In this document: one piece after another, positions 33,204-42,926 of the stretch
Numbering within the stretch: the first letter of the stretch is position 1
Layout: every line of letters starts with the position of its first letter
NCBI GenBank assembly: GCA_021741245.1
Contig: JAIOYF010000007.1
Coordinates: 1 to 64,000, forward strand
Direction of reading: 5' to 3'
DNA length: 64,000 nt
Origin: Paracoccaceae bacterium
Lineage (GTDB): Bacteria > Pseudomonadota > Alphaproteobacteria > Rhodobacterales > Rhodobacteraceae
Made by a program: the position numbers and the translations under genes
The notes under the pieces: generated by a model
Told to the model about the DNA's origin: nothing
Seen by the model: the letters and a program-made list of their open reading frames with translations, nothing else
Database searches by the model: none

Positions 33204-33926
33204 TTAACGCAGACGGAAGGGCGACGGATCCCAGCCACAGGCATAGCCATCGCCATCGGGATCAAGACCAAGGCGATCCTTTTCCGGGCCACCTTTGGCA
33301 AGAAACGCCTCTTGCGCCAGATCGGGCGAGGCATAGCCCGCACATCTGGCGGCATTTCTGGAACCAAATGAGGACCGCCGATGCATCTGCGTCCCGACGG
33401 GATGTTTCGTTGCAAGGGCATAGTCAACGATATTGGGCTCTGTCGCCCCGGGCCGCGTTGGCAAGGCACCGGGCTGGATCACCTGATATTGCGACCGGTT
33501 GCGTTCGATTCTGGCCTTGTCGCTGGCAATGGTCTCACGCTGGGCCACCGCCTGAAAATCCTGCTCGTCCGAGATTGCGGGCGTGTTGGCATGCACCATC
33601 TCACCCGACTCTTCCTTGATCCCGGCTGGCGCATTGCCACGTGGACGGGCGGCCGCATTGACATCACCGACAGGTTGCGCCCCGATGACGACGCCGGTCT
33701 GTGGCCCGCTTGTCGCTGGCACGCCATCTGCACGGTCGATGGCTGCCCCCAAGGCATCCGTCGAAAATCCGGGCGGAACAATCGGCTGGGGCCGCAACGC
33801 TGCAGCATCCCGTTCGCGAATGTAGGAGTTGTAGTCCTGACGACCGACCCCGGCACCACTTTCCGGCACAGGGGGAGAACAGGCCAAAAGGGCAAGCGGC
33901 AGCAGCATAAACACAGAGGCGCGCAT
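33204..33926 (-). CDS. Lipoprotein with Excalibur calcium-binding domain
   Basis: A 240-residue protein with lipobox (LPLALLAC), a low-complexity middle and a C-terminal Excalibur-type domain: CAGYASPDLAQEAFLAKGGPEKD, then LDPDGDGYACGWDPSPFR with the DxDxDG loop and paired cysteines. Probably periplasmic and Ca2+-binding. Start set at MRASVFMLLP (33926), where the signal begins. Its stop abuts the amidase start, suggesting co-expression. Confidence 0.85.
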   Translation of the reverse strand: MRASVFMLLPLALLACSPPVPESGAGVGRQDYNSYIRERDAAALRPQPIVPPGFSTDALGAAIDRADGVPATSGPQTGVVIGAQPVGDVNAAARPRGNAPAGIKEESGEMVHANTPAISDEQDFQAVAQRETIASDKARIERNRSQYQVIQPGALPTRPGATEPNIVDYALATKHPVGTQMHRRSSFGSRNAARCAGYASPDLAQEAFLAKGGPEKDRLGLDPDGDGYACGWDPSPFRLR

Positions 33927-33964
33927 TTTATCGCAGATCCGATCGGTCAACATGAAATTGGCTG

Positions 33965-35443
33965 TTACCACCAATTGTTTGGTTTGGCCACAAAGCCCGC
34001 CGCAGACTCAAGCACATAGGCGTGATTTAGCAACGCCCCTTCCTCCCACGGCCGCCCGATCAGTTGCAAGCCCATGGGCAAGCCCTTTTGATCCAGTCCG
34101 ACAGGCACCGAAACGCCCGGCAGGCCAGCAAGGTTCAAGGTCACTGTGAACACGTCATTGAGGTACATCTCGACCGGATCGCTGCCGCCCTGCTCACCGA
34201 TCCCAAAGGCAGATGAGGGGGTCGCTGGCGCAAGGATCGCATGAACCCCGGCGGCAAAGGCCTGCTCAAAGTCACGCTTGATCAGGGCGCGCACCTTGCG
34301 GGCACGGTTGTAATAAGCGTCATAAAAGCCCGCTGACAGCACATACGTGCCCGTCATGATGCGGCGCTGCACCTCCGCGCCAAAGCCTTCGGCGCGGGTC
34401 TTTTCATACATTTCTGTGATGCCATCGCCTTGCGCCAGCTTGGCCCGATGGCCATAGCGCACCCCGTCATACCGGGCGAGGTTCGATGATGCCTCGGCGG
34501 GCGCAATGACGTAATAGGTGGGCAGGGCGTATTTCGTGTGCGGCAGGCTGATCTCGCGGATCTCGGCCCCGGCGTCGCGCATCATCTCGATCCCGCGATC
34601 CCAGATCGCGGCCATCTCGGCGGGCATGCCATCAAGGCGGTATTCCGTCGGAATGCCGATCACCTGCCCCCGGATATCGCCGGTCAGCGCCGCTTCGAAA
34701 TCCGGCACCGCAAGATCTGCGCTTGTCGAATCCTTGGGGTCATGCCCGGCCATCGCGCCCAGCATGATCGCCGCATCGCGCACCGATTTGGTCATCGGCC
34801 CGGCCTGATCAAGGGAGGATGCATAGGCCACGATCCCCCAGCGGCTGACGCGGCCATAGGTCGGCTTGATGCCGGTGATGCCGCAAAAGGCAGCAGGCTG
34901 GCGGATAGACCCGCCCGTATCCGTCCCTGTCGCCGCAAGGCACAAATCCGCAGCCACCGCCGCTGCCGATCCGCCAGAAGACCCGCCCGGGGTCAACTGC
35001 CGGTCGTCGATCTTCCACGGGTTGACCGCAGGGCCATAACAAGAGGATTCGTTTGACGACCCCATGGCAAACTCGTCCATGTTCAGCTTGCCCAGCATCA
35101 CGGCGCCCGCGCCAAACAACTTGGTGGTCACGGTCGAGTCATACTCGGGCTTGAACCCGCGCAGAATGTTCGATCCGGCCTGCGTCGGCACACCTTTGAC
35201 CGCAAAAAGATCCTTCATGCCCAAGGGGATGCCACACATGGCGGGTGCCTCACCAGCCGCCAGCCGCGCATCCGCCGCCCGGGCCTGCTCCAGCGCCAGT
35301 TCCGGCGTCTTGTGCACATATGCATTCAAGGCATCGCCCGCATCCATCGCCGCCAGGCAACTCATCGTCAGGTCAACGGCCGAAATCTCGCCCTTGCGCA
35401 ACGCATCGCGCGCTGCCGCAATCGTCCAGCTATTCGCACTCAT
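33965..35443 (-). CDS. gatA: Glu-tRNA(Gln)/Asp-tRNA(Asn) amidotransferase subunit A
   Basis: A 492-residue amidase. The catalytic triad is visible: Lys in [14 protein letters not shown], cis-Ser in [15 protein letters not shown], and Ser in [16 protein letters not shown]. Supplies ammonia for transamidation of mischarged tRNA with GatB and GatC. The start overlaps the gatC stop (ATGA). gatB is not in the window. Confidence 0.96.
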   Translation of the reverse strand: MSANSWTIAAARDALRKGEISAVDLTMSCLAAMDAGDALNAYVHKTPELALEQARAADARLAAGEAPAMCGIPLGMKDLFAVKGVPTQAGSNILRGFKPEYDSTVTTKLFGAGAVMLGKLNMDEFAMGSSNESSCYGPAVNPWKIDDRQLTPGGSSGGSAAAVAADLCLAATGTDTGGSIRQPAAFCGITGIKPTYGRVSRWGIVAYASSLDQAGPMTKSVRDAAIMLGAMAGHDPKDSTSADLAVPDFEAALTGDIRGQVIGIPTEYRLDGMPAEMAAIWDRGIEMMRDAGAEIREISLPHTKYALPTYYVIAPAEASSNLARYDGVRYGHRAKLAQGDGITEMYEKTRAEGFGAEVQRRIMTGTYVLSAGFYDAYYNRARKVRALIKRDFEQAFAAGVHAILAPATPSSAFGIGEQGGSDPVEMYLNDVFTVTLNLAGLPGVSVPVGLDQKGLPMGLQLIGRPWEEGALLNHAYVLESAAGFVAKPNNWW

Positions 35444-35727
35444 TCGACCACCTTTGGCACTGCAAAAAAGCCCTCACGCGCATCGGGCGCGTTTTTCAGG
35501 ATGGCGGCTTGGATGTTGCCATCGGTCACAACGTCCTCCCGACGTTTCAGGCGCATGGGCGTGACGCTTGTCATCGGCTCAATGCCCGTGACATCCACCT
35601 CACTCAACTGCTCCATAAAGCCCAAGATCCCCGAAAGCTCCTGTGCGAGCTTTGGCAGATCGGCTTCGTCCACCCGGATGCGGGCCAGTTTTGCCACCTT
35701 GCGGGCGGTGTCGGTGTCGATGGACAT
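35440..35727 (-). CDS. gatC: Glu-tRNA(Gln)/Asp-tRNA(Asn) amidotransferase subunit C
   Basis: A 95-residue protein, [21 protein letters not shown] with [22 protein letters not shown] and the late [12 protein letters not shown]. It stabilises the GatA-GatB complex. The start at 35727 fits family length; the upstream in-frame part is unrelated. Coupled to gatA. Confidence 0.96.
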   Translation of the reverse strand: MSIDTDTARKVAKLARIRVDEADLPKLAQELSGILGFMEQLSEVDVTGIEPMTSVTPMRLKRREDVVTDGNIQAAILKNAPDAREGFFAVPKVVE

Positions 35728-35904
35728 CGGCGTTCCCTTTCGTCTGATCCAGCATCGTTTAGCCCCACGCCCCCCGCGCTGCAAGGGCCGGGGCAACAAC
35801 GATATGCATGATCCCCTGATGCAAGTGGGACACAGATCCCTTTGCGTCATGGACAGGTTAATCTGGGATGCTAAGTTATGCGCCCAAACAAAGAGGCATC
35901 ATAC

Positions 35905-36600
35905 ATGATCATCACTTGGCTCGGCCACTCTGGCTTTCGCATCGAAATTGAGTCCGCCGTTTTGTTGGTAGACCCATGGCTTACCGGAAACCCGATGTTC
36001 CCCGCCGATCGCCGGGATGACGCGTTGCAAGGGGCGACCCATGTCCTTTTGACCCATGGTCATGGTGACCATGCAGGCGACGCGGTGGCCATCGCAAAAC
36101 AGCTGTCGATCCCGGTGGTCGGGATCTATGATCTGATGAGCTGGATGGCGACCAAGGATGACGTCCAGACCATCGGCTTCAACAAGGGCGGCACGGTGGA
36201 TCTGGGCGGCGCAAAGATCACGATGGTCAACGCCGTGCATTCTTCCTCCGTCGCGGGCGATGCCGGGCCGATCTATGCCGGGGCCGAAGCCGGGTTCATG
36301 ATCAGCGGCGAAGGCCAGACCGTCTATGTCTCGGGCGATACCGACATCATGGCCGATATGGAATGGATGGCCGATCTGCACAAACCCAGCATCGGGATTT
36401 TGGCCAGTGGCGGGCATTTCACCATGGATATGGAACGCGCCGCCTATGCCGCCCGGCGCTATTTCGCCTTCAAGACCATCATCCCCTGCCACTACCGCAC
36501 CTTCCCCCTCCTGGCCCAAGACAGCAGCGTTCTGCGCGCGGGCCTTCCTGCCGGGGTAAAGGTCATCGACCCCGAGGTCATGGACCCGATCACCCTGTAA
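35905..36600 (+). CDS. UPF0173 metallo-beta-lactamase-fold hydrolase
   Basis: A 231-residue protein: ITWLGHSGFRIE, THVLLTHGHGDHAGDAV (HxHxDH), VNAVHSSS, VSGDTDIMADM and late IIPCHYRTFPLL. This is the UPF0173 group of metal-dependent hydrolases with unknown natural substrate. Start at MIITW. Divergent from gatC across 177 bases. Confidence 0.9.
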   Translation: MIITWLGHSGFRIEIESAVLLVDPWLTGNPMFPADRRDDALQGATHVLLTHGHGDHAGDAVAIAKQLSIPVVGIYDLMSWMATKDDVQTIGFNKGGTVDLGGAKITMVNAVHSSSVAGDAGPIYAGAEAGFMISGEGQTVYVSGDTDIMADMEWMADLHKPSIGILASGGHFTMDMERAAYAARRYFAFKTIIPCHYRTFPLLAQDSSVLRAGLPAGVKVIDPEVMDPITL

Positions 36601-36630
36601 ACCCGACAGGGCCGTCCTGCCTCGGCGGCC

Positions 36631-37065
36631 CTATCCGCGCCTGCGGACAAAAAAGTCCCGCAACAGGGCCTCGGCCTCAGGCGCTGCAATCGCATCGTAA
36701 ACTTCGGGCACGTGATGGCACTGGGGGTGCGAAAAGACCCGCGCTCCCACGGCAACCCCGCCCGATTTCGGATCTCCCGCCCCATAGTACAGCCGGGCGA
36801 TCCGCGCCGCCGACAGCGCTGCGGCACACATCGGGCAGGGCTCCAGCGTCACATAGAGATCATGGCCAACCAAGCGCTCGCTGCCCGCCGCGACACAGGC
36901 CGCCCGCAGGGCAAGGACCTCGGCATGGGCCGTGGGGTCGCAGAGTTCCCGCGTCCGGTTCCCGGCCCGCGCCACAACCGTCCCCCCCGGCGCCACGATC
37001 ACAGCCCCCACAGGAACCTCGCCCCGCAGACCCGCCGCCCGCGCCTCCTCCAAGGCTATTTCCAT
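36631..37065 (-). CDS. tadA: tRNA-specific adenosine deaminase TadA
   Basis: A 144-residue deaminase that makes inosine at the wobble position of tRNA-Arg. The zinc site is TAHAEVLALR (His, catalytic Glu) and EPCPMCAAAL. The start MEIALEEARAAGLRGEVPVGAV at 37065 has GGAG 5 bases upstream. An alternative start at 37095 lies inside a dispersed repeat and is unlikely. Confidence 0.93.
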   Translation of the reverse strand: MEIALEEARAAGLRGEVPVGAVIVAPGGTVVARAGNRTRELCDPTAHAEVLALRAACVAAGSERLVGHDLYVTLEPCPMCAAALSAARIARLYYGAGDPKSGGVAVGARVFSHPQCHHVPEVYDAIAAPEAEALLRDFFVRRRG

Positions 37066-37089
37066 GAAACTCCGGAAGGCGCGTTGCTC

Positions 37090-37142
37090 TTTCATCTGTT
37101 CCCAAATATCCTCGGGGGTCCGGGGGCAGACAGCCCCCGGCG
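37090..37142 (-). repeat. Repeat family B, copy 2
   Basis: On the minus strand a GGGGGCTGTCTGCCCCC hairpin is followed by CCCCGAGGATATTTGGGAACAGATGAAAG. It lies directly upstream of tadA and contains a spurious ATG in the tadA frame. Same family as the copies at 31948, 57895, 59961 and 63610. Confidence 0.85.
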
Positions 37143-37172
37143 CTTTACACCCCGCGCCAAAGGTTTTCCCCA

Positions 37173-38459
37173 ATGACCGAAAAGACAAGCCCAAAAGCGA
37201 AGGGCCCTGCGAGGGCCGCTCCGCGCCCCACAGCAGCCCCTCCCGCCCCCAAGGCGATCGAGGGTGAGCGTATTGCCAAAGTCCTGTCCCGCGCCGGCAT
37301 CTCGTCGCGCCGTGAGGCCGAGCGATTGATCGAGTCGGGCGAGGTGCAGGTGAACGGCAAGACCATCACCTCTGCCGCCCTCAACGTCACCTCGCGCGAC
37401 AAGATCACCGTCTCGGGCGAACCCGTCGGCGCGCCCGAACCGGCCCGTCTGTGGCTTTACTACAAGCCCGAGGGGCTTGTGACGTCGGCCTCTGACGAAA
37501 AAGGCCGTGAAACCGTTTTTGATCACCTGCCCCCTGAATTGCCGCGCGTCATGTCAGTGGGCCGGCTTGACCTGAACTCCGAAGGTCTGCTCCTGCTGAC
37601 CAATGACGGCGCGCTCAAGCGCCAGCTTGAACTCCCCTCCACAGGCTGGCTGCGCAAATACCGCGTGCGCGTCAAAGGAAATCCCACCGACCCCGAGCTT
37701 GAACCCCTGCGCCGCGGCATCACGGTCGAGGGTGAGCGTTTCTTGCCGATGGAGGTGGTGCTTGACCGCCATCAAGGGTCCAACGCCTGGTTGACCGTTG
37801 GCCTGCGCGAGGGAAAGAACCGCGAAATCCGCCGTGCGATCAACGCCATCGGCATGATCGTCAACCGGCTGATCCGCATCAGCTATGGCCCGTTTCGACT
37901 GAACGACATGAAACCGGGCGAGGTGGAAGAGGTCCGCGCCCGCATCTTGCGAGACCAACTTGGGGCCATGCTGTCGGGCGCGATCGAAGATGAGGGGCCA
38001 ACGAAAACCCGCCCCGGATCCAAACCCTCGGTCCGCACAACAAGCCGCACGTCTGCGGCGGACGGCCCGCGCCCTGCACGTGCCACCAAAACCGAAGCTG
38101 AGCCAAAGTCCAGAACCTTTGGCCGAAGCGGCGCTGCCAGCGACAGCCCGCGCCGCCCGTCATCTTCTACCACCGAAGCTGAGGCCAAACCGACCGCACG
38201 TGGCCGCGCCAAACCGGCGTCCGGCCCCGGCACGATCACGTCGTCCCGCGGGCGGGCGGCCCTTGGCACCTTGTCCGATGCTTGGGTCAGTGCCACCAAA
38301 CCCGTCCGCAAACCCCGGCGCGATGATGACGACACCGCCCCCACCCGCGCCCGACCAAAGGCCGCGCCAAAGCAAAGCACACGATCCGGCCCCAAACCCG
38401 AAGGCGCCAAACCAACCGGGTCCAGACCTGCGGGCAAACCGCCAGCCCGGCGGAAATGA
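37173..38459 (+). CDS. 23S rRNA pseudouridine synthase RluB type, with long basic tail
   Basis: A 428-residue protein. S4 domain (RIAKVLSRAGISSRREAERLIESGEVQVNG), then the pseudouridine synthase domain with VGRLDLNSEGLLLLTNDG (catalytic Asp), and GLREGKNREIRRAINAIGMIVNRLIR. The catalytic part ends near residue 255. The last 170 residues are low-complexity, rich in Arg, Pro, Ala, Lys and Thr, with no fold recognised. Such tails in alphaproteobacterial RluB proteins may bind RNA. Divergent from tadA, sharing the repeat-containing intergenic region. Confidence 0.9.
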   Translation: MTEKTSPKAKGPARAAPRPTAAPPAPKAIEGERIAKVLSRAGISSRREAERLIESGEVQVNGKTITSAALNVTSRDKITVSGEPVGAPEPARLWLYYKPEGLVTSASDEKGRETVFDHLPPELPRVMSVGRLDLNSEGLLLLTNDGALKRQLELPSTGWLRKYRVRVKGNPTDPELEPLRRGITVEGERFLPMEVVLDRHQGSNAWLTVGLREGKNREIRRAINAIGMIVNRLIRISYGPFRLNDMKPGEVEEVRARILRDQLGAMLSGAIEDEGPTKTRPGSKPSVRTTSRTSAADGPRPARATKTEAEPKSRTFGRSGAASDSPRRPSSSTTEAEAKPTARGRAKPASGPGTITSSRGRAALGTLSDAWVSATKPVRKPRRDDDDTAPTRARPKAAPKQSTRSGPKPEGAKPTGSRPAGKPPARRK

Positions 38460-38578
38460 CACTCACCATTGGGGGGGAATTGCATCGGCGACTTCCCCCC
38501 ACCTCTGCACTGGCATGCAAGGCAGGCATCTCCTATAGTCTTTCGGTATAGGCCCCTTACCGCAGGAATGAGGCTGAG

Positions 38579-38662
38579 ATGTCCACAAGCGGGTTGCAAA
38601 CCCTGTCATTCGTCATTCTGATGGGCCTTGTGGCCTATGTGGCCTTTGGCGGAGGCTTCTGA
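38579..38662 (+). CDS. 27-residue membrane peptide upstream of xpaC-like gene
   Basis: A short frame MSTSGLQTLSFVILMGLVAY to GGGF, almost wholly a single membrane helix. Its TGA overlaps the next ATG (TGATG), so its translation is coupled to the XpaC-like protein. GAGGCTGAG precedes the start. I know no family for it. It is too short for most gene finders but coding is supported by the overlap and strong hydrophobic pattern. Confidence 0.6.
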   Translation: MSTSGLQTLSFVILMGLVAYVAFGGGF

Positions 38663-39579
38663 TGGCCCAACGTTTTGGCGGAAAGTTCAGCCCCAATGCC
38701 CCGCCCTCGGGCAATGACGGCACAGGCAAATCCCTCGGCCAATCCCCCGGCGAAACCACCGCGCCGACGGCACACCCCTTTGATGCAGCACAGCCTGCCC
38801 GTGCCGGCACACGATCGACCCTGTTGTTCTTTGCCGCCCTTCTGTTCCTCCCCCCGGCCTTTACCGGCACCCCGCGCGCGCTGATTCTGGGCCTAAGTGC
38901 CACTGCCCTCATGCTGCTGGCGGCTTGGCTGACGCGAGAGGGGCTGCGCGCCCATGCTGCCTATGACCAACGCCGCGTCGCCCGCCGCCCTGCCATTCCG
39001 CGCAAGATCTTTGGCAGCGTCCTGACGGGCCTGTCCTTGGGCGTGGCCGGTCTGATGTCGCATGATGGCGTGCTCTACCCGGCCCTCTTTGCCCTTGCGG
39101 GGGCCGCCCTGCATCTGGCCTCTTTTGGGCCTGATCCTTTGCGCGACAAAGGGGCCGAGGGGATTGACCACTTTCAAACCGATCGCGTCGCCCGTGCGGT
39201 GGATGAGGCCGAAAAACACCTCTCGGCCATGACGGATGCCGTGTTGCGTGCCAGCGACCGTCAGGTCGAAGCCCGTGTTAAACGGTTTTGCGCCGCCGCC
39301 CGTGGACTGTTTCGCACGGTTGAGAAAGACCCCGGCGATCTGACCGCCGCGCGCAAATACTTGTCGATCTATTTGATCGGGGCCCGCGATGCGACGGTCA
39401 AGTTTGCCGATCTTTACGCCCAAAACCGCGATCCACAGGCCCGTGCGGCCTATCTGGCTTTGCTGGATGATCTGGAAACCACCTTTGCCGACCGCAGCAA
39501 GAGCCTTTTGGCCGATAACCGCACAGATCTGGATGTTGAAATTGAAGTGTTGCGTGACCGTCTTAAGCTGGAAACCTGA
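38662..39579 (+). CDS. XpaC-like (5-bromo-4-chloroindolyl phosphate hydrolysis) family protein
   Basis: A 305-residue protein with two pairs of membrane helices in the first half (LLFFAALLFLPPAF, ALILGLSATALMLLAAWL, IFGSVLTGLSLGVAGLM, VLYPALFALAGAALHL), followed by a cytoplasmic helical domain with TDRVARAVDEAEKHLSAMTDAV. XpaC proteins are found next to TelA genes. Biochemical role unknown; the family name comes from an indirect phenotype. First large gene of the TelA module. Confidence 0.78.
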   Translation: MAQRFGGKFSPNAPPSGNDGTGKSLGQSPGETTAPTAHPFDAAQPARAGTRSTLLFFAALLFLPPAFTGTPRALILGLSATALMLLAAWLTREGLRAHAAYDQRRVARRPAIPRKIFGSVLTGLSLGVAGLMSHDGVLYPALFALAGAALHLASFGPDPLRDKGAEGIDHFQTDRVARAVDEAEKHLSAMTDAVLRASDRQVEARVKRFCAAARGLFRTVEKDPGDLTAARKYLSIYLIGARDATVKFADLYAQNRDPQARAAYLALLDDLETTFADRSKSLLADNRTDLDVEIEVLRDRLKLET

Positions 39580-39617
39580 CGACCCCAAATTACGCCCCAA
39601 AGTGAGAGTATGACGAG

Positions 39618-40796
39618 ATGACCCAGAGCATTCGCGAACAAGCCGCACAGGCCCTTTCCAAGATCGAGGACGTCACCGCCGTTTTGCTGCCCGAACCCGG
39701 GGGGGAAATCGTGGCGCTTGAGGCGGCCCCCGCCGACAAGGCCGCCGAAATCCGCAAGCGCATGGAAGAGCTGGATATGGGCAACACCCAGTCCATCATC
39801 TCTTTCGGGTCGGCCGCGCAGGCCGAGCTTCAGGTCATCAGCCAAGAGATGCTGAGCGACGTCAAGAACAAGGATGCAGGCCCCGCCGGGGACAGTTTGC
39901 GCAAAATCGTGACCACGATCCGTGGCTTTGGCAGCGAAGAGCTTGACCTGCGCCGCGAACGCAGCTGGTGGGAGAAAGTCACCGGGCAGGCCGCCCCCTT
40001 TGCCGAATTTCTGTCACGCTATGAAACGGTGCAAAGCCAGATCGACAAGGTCACCGAGGACCTTTTGCGCCATGAGCATACCTTGCTCAAGGATATCAAA
40101 TCGTTGGATATTCTCTACGGCAAGACCCTGAACTTTTACGACGAACTCGCCCTTTATATCGCCGCAGGCGAGGCCAAGTTGGCCGAGGTCGACGCAACCA
40201 CCATCCCCGCGATGGAGGCTGCCGTCGCCGCCGCACCTGAGGCTGATCAGATCAAGAAAGCGCAAGAATTGCGCGACGTGCGCGCCGCACGTGACGATCT
40301 GGAACGCCGTGTGCATGACCTAAAGCTGACACGTCAAGTCACGATGCAATCCTTGCCCTCGATCCGTTTGGTGCAAGAGAATGACAAAAGCCTTGTCACC
40401 AAGATCAACTCCACCCTCGTCAACACCGTGCCGCTGTGGGAAACCCAGCTTGCCCAAGCCGTCACCATCCAACGCTCGCGCGAGGCAGCCGAGGCGGTGC
40501 GCGATGCCAATGATCTGACCAATGAGCTGTTGACCAGCAACGCCGACAATCTGCGTGAAACGAACCGCGTGGTGCGCGAAGAGATGGAGCGCGGGGTTTT
40601 TGACATCGAGTCGGTCAAAAAGGCCAATGAGCAGTTGATCGCCACCATCAACGACAGCCTCGCAATCGCCGATGAAGGCAAGGCCCGCCGCGCGGCTGCA
40701 GAACAAGAGTTGCAGCATATGGAAAGTGAACTCCGCGACACCCTCTCTTCGGCCCGGGCGCGCGCACCTGCCCCGTCCGACACGCCACAGGCCTGA
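39618..40796 (+). CDS. TelA/KlaA family protein (toxic anion resistance)
   Basis: A 392-residue, mostly alpha-helical protein. Conserved blocks are RRERSWWEKVTGQ, FLSRYETVQSQIDKVTEDLLRHEHTLLKDIKSLDILY, and the late TKINSTLVNTVPLWETQLAQAVTIQRSREAAEAV. The family was named from tellurite resistance on plasmids and is now linked with membrane stress modules. It directly follows the XpaC-like gene. Confidence 0.9.
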   Translation: MTQSIREQAAQALSKIEDVTAVLLPEPGGEIVALEAAPADKAAEIRKRMEELDMGNTQSIISFGSAAQAELQVISQEMLSDVKNKDAGPAGDSLRKIVTTIRGFGSEELDLRRERSWWEKVTGQAAPFAEFLSRYETVQSQIDKVTEDLLRHEHTLLKDIKSLDILYGKTLNFYDELALYIAAGEAKLAEVDATTIPAMEAAVAAAPEADQIKKAQELRDVRAARDDLERRVHDLKLTRQVTMQSLPSIRLVQENDKSLVTKINSTLVNTVPLWETQLAQAVTIQRSREAAEAVRDANDLTNELLTSNADNLRETNRVVREEMERGVFDIESVKKANEQLIATINDSLAIADEGKARRAAAEQELQHMESELRDTLSSARARAPAPSDTPQA

Positions 40797-40805
40797 AGCA
40801 CAGAC

Positions 40806-41759
40806 ATGAACCTTGCCGCCACCCTCCGCCGCGTGACTGCCCTTGTCTGTGCACTTGCCGTTGCAGGTTGCGTGGTCTCGCCACAAGCGCCTATCTCCTC
40901 AGTGGCGGCCCCCGGTCGCCCAGCGGCCGAGGCGGCACACAGCCCCGCCGCCTCGGCCGCAAGCGAGGCCATTGGCCAGCATTTCGCCCAAGTTCAGATG
41001 GAGTTGCTGTCCAATGGCTTGCTGCGCTCAGATGGGGGCGGGACCGACACGCCCTATACCGAGCGGATGTTGGCCGAAAACTTCATCCGCATCGCGCTTT
41101 ACGATGAATACGCGCGCGGCCCTTTGGGTCCTGTGCAACGCCAGACCGAAAGCCGTCTGCGGCGGTGGGACGTCCCGGTTCGTGTGGCCCTGCGGTTTGG
41201 CGCCTCGGTCAGCGCGGATCGGCGGGCCACGGATACAGCCCGCATCAGCTCCTATCTTGATCGGCTCAGCCGATTGACGGGGCACCAGATTTCGCTCAGC
41301 GATACGGCACCGAATTTCTTTGTGCATCTGGTGAACGAGGATGAACGCCGCGCCCTAGGCCCCACCCTGCGCAGCGCCCTTCCCGGCCTTTCGGCGGGCG
41401 AAGTGTCGGGCATCACCCAGATGCCGCTTTCAACCTATTGCCTTGTCTATGCCATGTCGGATGGCGACTCGGGGCGCTACACCCGCGCTTTTGCCGTGAT
41501 CCGGGCCGAGCATCCCGATCTTTTGCGCCTGTCTTGCATGCACGAAGAGATCGCCCAGGGCCTTGGCCTTGCCAATGACAGCCCGCGCGCGCGGCCCTCG
41601 ATCTTTAATGATGATGAGGAATTCGCCCTGCTGACCGGCCAAGATGAATTGATGCTGCGGATGCTTTACAACCCCGCCCTGACCCCCGGCATGACCGAAG
41701 CCGAGGCGCGGCCTATCATCTTTTCGCTCGCGCGGTCCTTGCTGGGTGGGGAAAGCTGA
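40806..41759 (+). CDS. DUF2927 lipoprotein
   Basis: A 317-residue exported lipoprotein (lipobox VCALAVAGC) with a DUF2927 domain: LAENFIRIALYDEYARG, VRVALRFGASVSADRRATD, YCLVYAMSDGD, LSCMHEEIAQGLGLANDSP. The HEE motif in the last block, in a protein with later acidic residues, resembles a zinc metalloprotease site; activity is unproven. Starts 9 bases after telA. Confidence 0.85.
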   Translation: MNLAATLRRVTALVCALAVAGCVVSPQAPISSVAAPGRPAAEAAHSPAASAASEAIGQHFAQVQMELLSNGLLRSDGGGTDTPYTERMLAENFIRIALYDEYARGPLGPVQRQTESRLRRWDVPVRVALRFGASVSADRRATDTARISSYLDRLSRLTGHQISLSDTAPNFFVHLVNEDERRALGPTLRSALPGLSAGEVSGITQMPLSTYCLVYAMSDGDSGRYTRAFAVIRAEHPDLLRLSCMHEEIAQGLGLANDSPRARPSIFNDDEEFALLTGQDELMLRMLYNPALTPGMTEAEARPIIFSLARSLLGGES

Positions 41760-41816
41760 TGCCCCCCACCATCCCCCTTTTCGGCACAAAGCCCTGCCAA
41801 GTCTAGGAGAACAAGA

Positions 41817-42926
41817 ATGGTTTTCGATTTCCTCAAAGGCGAATTCATTGACGTCATCTCATGGCTTGATGATACCCGCGACACGATGGTCTGGCGCTTT
41901 GAGCGTCGCGGAAATGCGATCAAATACGGCGCGAAACTGACCGTGCGTGAGGGGCAGGCCGCCGTTTTCGTCCATGAGGGGCAGTTGGCCGATATCTTTG
42001 GCCCTGGCTTGTATATGTTGGAAACCAACAACATGCCGATCATGACCACCTTGCAGCATTGGGATCATGGCTTCGACAGCCCCTTCAAGTCAGAGGTCTA
42101 CTTCGTCAACACCACTCGCTTTAACGACAACAAATGGGGCACCAAAAACCCCATCATGTGCCGCGATCCCGAATTTGGCCCCGTGCGTATCCGCGCCTTT
42201 GGCACCTATTCCATGCGCGTGGCCGATCCGGGCGTGTTCTTGCGTGAAATCGTCGGCACCGATGGTGAGTTCACGGCAGATGAAATCTCGCATCAGATCC
42301 GCAATGTGATCTTGCAAGAATTCAGTCAGGTCATCGCCAAATCCGGGATTCCGGTTCTGGACATGGCCGCCAACACGGGCGATCTGGGCCGCATCATCAC
42401 CACCGCCATTGCGCCAAAGATCGCGGACTATGGGCTAAGCCTGCCAGAATTCTACATCGAAAACGTCAGCCTGCCGGAAGAGGTGGAAAAGGTGCTCGAC
42501 AAGCGCACCTCGATCGGAATTGCGGGAGATCTGAACAAATACATGCAGTTCAACGCCGCCGAAGGCATGGCAAACCCCGCTTCGGGCGCAGGTGCGATGA
42601 TGGGCGCGGGCATGGCCGCCGGAATGGGGGCCGCGATGGCGCAAGCGGCCGGCCCATGGGGGGCGGCGCCCCAGCCCGCCACAGCCGCCGCCCCGCCTCC
42701 CCCTCCCCCCCCACCACCCGCCGCAACCGCGTGGCATGTGGCAGAAAACGGCGCGACCAAGGGCCCGTTTGATGAGGCGGCCTTGGCCCAGATGGTGGCC
42801 TCGGGCAGCCTGTCCCGCGCCAGCATGGTCTGGACGGCAGGGCAAGACGGCTGGAAGATGGTGACCGAAACCGCCCTCAAACGCCTGTTCGACATGGTGC
42901 CCCCGCCCCCGCCGCCGGGCCTCTAG
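41817..42926 (+). CDS. SPFH-domain protein with C-terminal GYF_2 domain
   Basis: A 369-residue protein. N-terminal SPFH/band-7-like domain of the YdjI/virion-core type (VREGQAAVFVHEGQLADIFGPG, FGTYSMRVADPGVFLREIVG), a Gly/Ala/Met-rich and then Pro-rich linker, and a C-terminal GYF_2 module WHVAENGATKGPFDEAALAQMVASGSLSRASMVWTAGQDGW. SPFH proteins scaffold membrane domains; GYF modules bind proline-rich peptides. Next in the TelA module after the DUF2927 gene. Confidence 0.88.
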   Translation: MVFDFLKGEFIDVISWLDDTRDTMVWRFERRGNAIKYGAKLTVREGQAAVFVHEGQLADIFGPGLYMLETNNMPIMTTLQHWDHGFDSPFKSEVYFVNTTRFNDNKWGTKNPIMCRDPEFGPVRIRAFGTYSMRVADPGVFLREIVGTDGEFTADEISHQIRNVILQEFSQVIAKSGIPVLDMAANTGDLGRIITTAIAPKIADYGLSLPEFYIENVSLPEEVEKVLDKRTSIGIAGDLNKYMQFNAAEGMANPASGAGAMMGAGMAAGMGAAMAQAAGPWGAAPQPATAAAPPPPPPPPPAATAWHVAENGATKGPFDEAALAQMVASGSLSRASMVWTAGQDGWKMVTETALKRLFDMVPPPPPPGL

